Made by a program: the position numbers and the translations under genes. A stretch of 64,000 nucleotides of DNA. Origin: Massilia agri. Lineage in GTDB: Bacteria; Pseudomonadota; Gammaproteobacteria; Burkholderiales; Burkholderiaceae_D. The notes beneath the pieces are model-generated. The model was given only the letters and a program-made list of their open reading frames with translations. It had not been told where the DNA came from and made no database searches. The stretch lies in contig NZ_JANUHA010000010.1 in the NCBI RefSeq assembly GCF_024753255.1, forward strand, positions 1 to 64,000, read 5' to 3'. Below are positions 62,860-64,000 of the stretch, piece after piece; within the stretch, counting starts at the first letter, position 1; every line of letters begins with the position of its first letter.

Positions 62860-63474
62860 TCATTGCAGCGCTTCGAACGCGCCCGTCTCGGGATTGCGCT
62901 CGAAGACGCTGCCCACCGGCGCATCCAACAGATGCACGAAGGAATCGTCACGATTCAGGACCGCGCCCAGCGATACGTAGAAGAGATTGTCCGCGTCGTC
63001 GAGATAGGCGTCGTCCTCGTCGCCGGCCATGATGAACCAGCCGCTGTGGTCCTCGCGCGCGGCTTCCTCGCGGTAGATGTGGCCCGCTTTTTCACCGTCG
63101 TACAGGACTCGCCGGGTGACAAAGCAGCGTGGCCAATACTTCCCGACAATGTCCGGACCGCTTTCCTCGAGGCTGGTCTGGATGATGTGCCGTTCCTCGA
63201 ACGAGAGCGGATCGCCGGGCGCCAGTCCGGTCAGTTGAGTAGGATCATTGTCCAGCACGCCCTCGAAACGCTCGCCGTTCCTGTGCGTGATGATGACCCA
63301 CATCCGTTCGGCGGAATATCCATCCGGATCCGGGTTGTCGAATTCGAAGATGAGTTTGACCAGGTCGCCGACTGCGAGCTTGTCGGTCGTCGCGCGCGAC
63401 GGCTTGAAGAAGGTGTAGGGGTAGCTGCGCTGCGATTGCGCGGCGTCGGTCAGCCACCAGGATTGCCCTTGCAT
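62860..63474 (-). CDS. DUF2185/DUF2314-like protein
   Basis: 204 residues; GGAG five bases before the ATG at 63474 favours this start, while an ATG at 63504 would add ten residues. Residues ~25-105 (LAVGDLVKLIFEF, MWVIITHRNGERFEGVLDNDP, GDPLSFEERHII) resemble DUF2314/YegJ-type proteins. Residues ~125-200 (YREEAAREDHSGWFIMAGDEDDAYLDDADNLFYVSLG, LLDAPVGSVFERN) match DUF2185, a family that includes predicted immunity proteins. It has no signal peptide and no toxin gene next to it. Function unknown. Confidence 0.8.
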   Translation of the reverse strand: MQGQSWWLTDAAQSQRSYPYTFFKPSRATTDKLAVGDLVKLIFEFDNPDPDGYSAERMWVIITHRNGERFEGVLDNDPTQLTGLAPGDPLSFEERHIIQTSLEESGPDIVGKYWPRCFVTRRVLYDGEKAGHIYREEAAREDHSGWFIMAGDEDDAYLDDADNLFYVSLGAVLNRDDSFVHLLDAPVGSVFERNPETGAFEALQ

Positions 63475-63616
63475 GCATTCTCCACTGCTCTCGTTGAGAT
63501 TCATCCCATCATAGCAGCGCGGCATCCTGTTGCGGGCACATCGGGTGGCCCCACGATCGCGTGGGGGAGGAGATCGCGCACCGCGGCGCTGGCGATCTCC
63601 GGATGTGCCGCCAGGT

Positions 63617-64000
63617 CTACTTCCTGGTGAAGGCATTCACGGCCGCGCGGCCCACCGCCGGATCGTCCGTGAAGAAGCCATCGATGCCGGCGTCGAGGTA
63701 GGCGGTGATCTCGGCCTGCGCATTGCCGCGCTGGCTGGGCGAGGTCGCGGGCGCCGCGCGCAGGCTCACGGGCAGGAAGGGGTTCTCGGGACGCAGAGTC
63801 CAGGTATGCACCTTCAGGCCGGCCGCGCGGGCGTTGGCGATGAAGGCCGTCGGCGCGCCCAGTTCATTGGCGCTGGTGCGCGGGATGATGATCTCCTTGT
63901 AGGGCGAGACCACGTCCGCATAGGCCGCGATTTCCTTCAGGCCGGCCGCCGTGACCAGGTCGGCGTAGGTGCGGCCGGTCCTGGCCGCGACGAAGTCGTA
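63617..64000 (-). CDS. glpQ: Glycerophosphodiester phosphodiesterase, C-terminal part (cut by window)
   Basis: The 127 visible residues are the C-terminal end of a GlpQ-type GDPD: TYADLVTAAGLKEIAAYADVVSPYKEIIIPR, LKVHTWTLRPENPFLPVSL, AEITAYLDAGIDGFFTDDPAVG. The enzyme hydrolyses glycerophosphodiesters to glycerol-3-phosphate. The N-terminal catalytic residues lie outside the window, so activity and localisation cannot be judged. Confidence 0.88.
   Translation of the reverse strand, partial: YDFVAARTGRTYADLVTAAGLKEIAAYADVVSPYKEIIIPRTSANELGAPTAFIANARAAGLKVHTWTLRPENPFLPVSLRAAPATSPSQRGNAQAEITAYLDAGIDGFFTDDPAVGRAAVNAFTRK

Overview
The window looks like a piece of the chromosome of a high-GC betaproteobacterium, most likely Oxalobacteraceae (Massilia/Telluria/Duganella type). 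This is inferred from the gene repertoire and protein style (class I fumarase, Gram-negative porin, LifO-dependent lipase, WaaF/HldD, many hybrid kinases, TonB receptor) and not from a marker gene. No rRNA and no CRISPR array were seen. Two tRNAs are present: tRNA-His(GTG) and tRNA-Ser(GGA).

Layout. 1-8430 is a uronic-acid polysaccharide locus: a secreted toroid-like protein (possible polysaccharide lyase), a LacI regulator, uronate dehydrogenase, and a GH88 hydrolase followed by a TonB-dependent receptor. LacI-type palindromes lie in the control regions of its three transcription units. 8428-20525 is ordinary chromosome: tRNA-His, murI, fumarase, a YqhA-like membrane protein, acsA, a KTSC protein, a secreted lipase with its foldase, and an unusual 893-residue protein joining a polysaccharide deacetylase, a caspase-like domain, an EF-hand-like loop and TPRs.

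20603-24924 is an AT-rich foreign element integrated in tRNA-Ser. It is bounded by 21-bp direct repeats and carries only a tyrosine integrase, a small HTH protein, a MobV-type relaxase and a Rep-like protein with iteron-like repeats. It reads as a cargo-less mobilizable plasmid integrated into the tRNA. Just outside its right end is a two-gene pair resembling BPSL0067-family amidase and STY0301-family periplasmic protein, a possible effector/immunity pair.

26326-40756 holds an ABC-F ATPase, the heptose genes waaF-hldD, sensor kinases, an M28 peptidase, a GNAT/UreE-like pair, cheW followed by a chemoreceptor gene with a nonsense codon and a frameshift, and a porin. 41097-53898 has galM with an SMP-30 lactonase, a PAS/GAF hybrid kinase, an FAH hydrolase, a UDG-like protein, an alpha/beta hydrolase, a lipoprotein-type SDR, asparaginase II, a pirin and an M20 dipeptidase.

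54291-59408 is a tightly overlapping galactose operon: galT, an M24-fold protein lacking several metal ligands, galK and a cytoplasmic GH2 glycosidase. The end contains a Ser/Gly-rich lipoprotein, a VanZ-like protein, a zinc-ribbon-like protein, an SDR, a DUF2185-like protein and the 3' part of a glycerophosphodiester phosphodiesterase. A dispersed inverted-repeat element (GTAGGGTGG...CCACCCTAC) recurs between genes at 1, 10001, 14445, 33470 and 46666. In one case it supplies the stop codons of both flanking genes.
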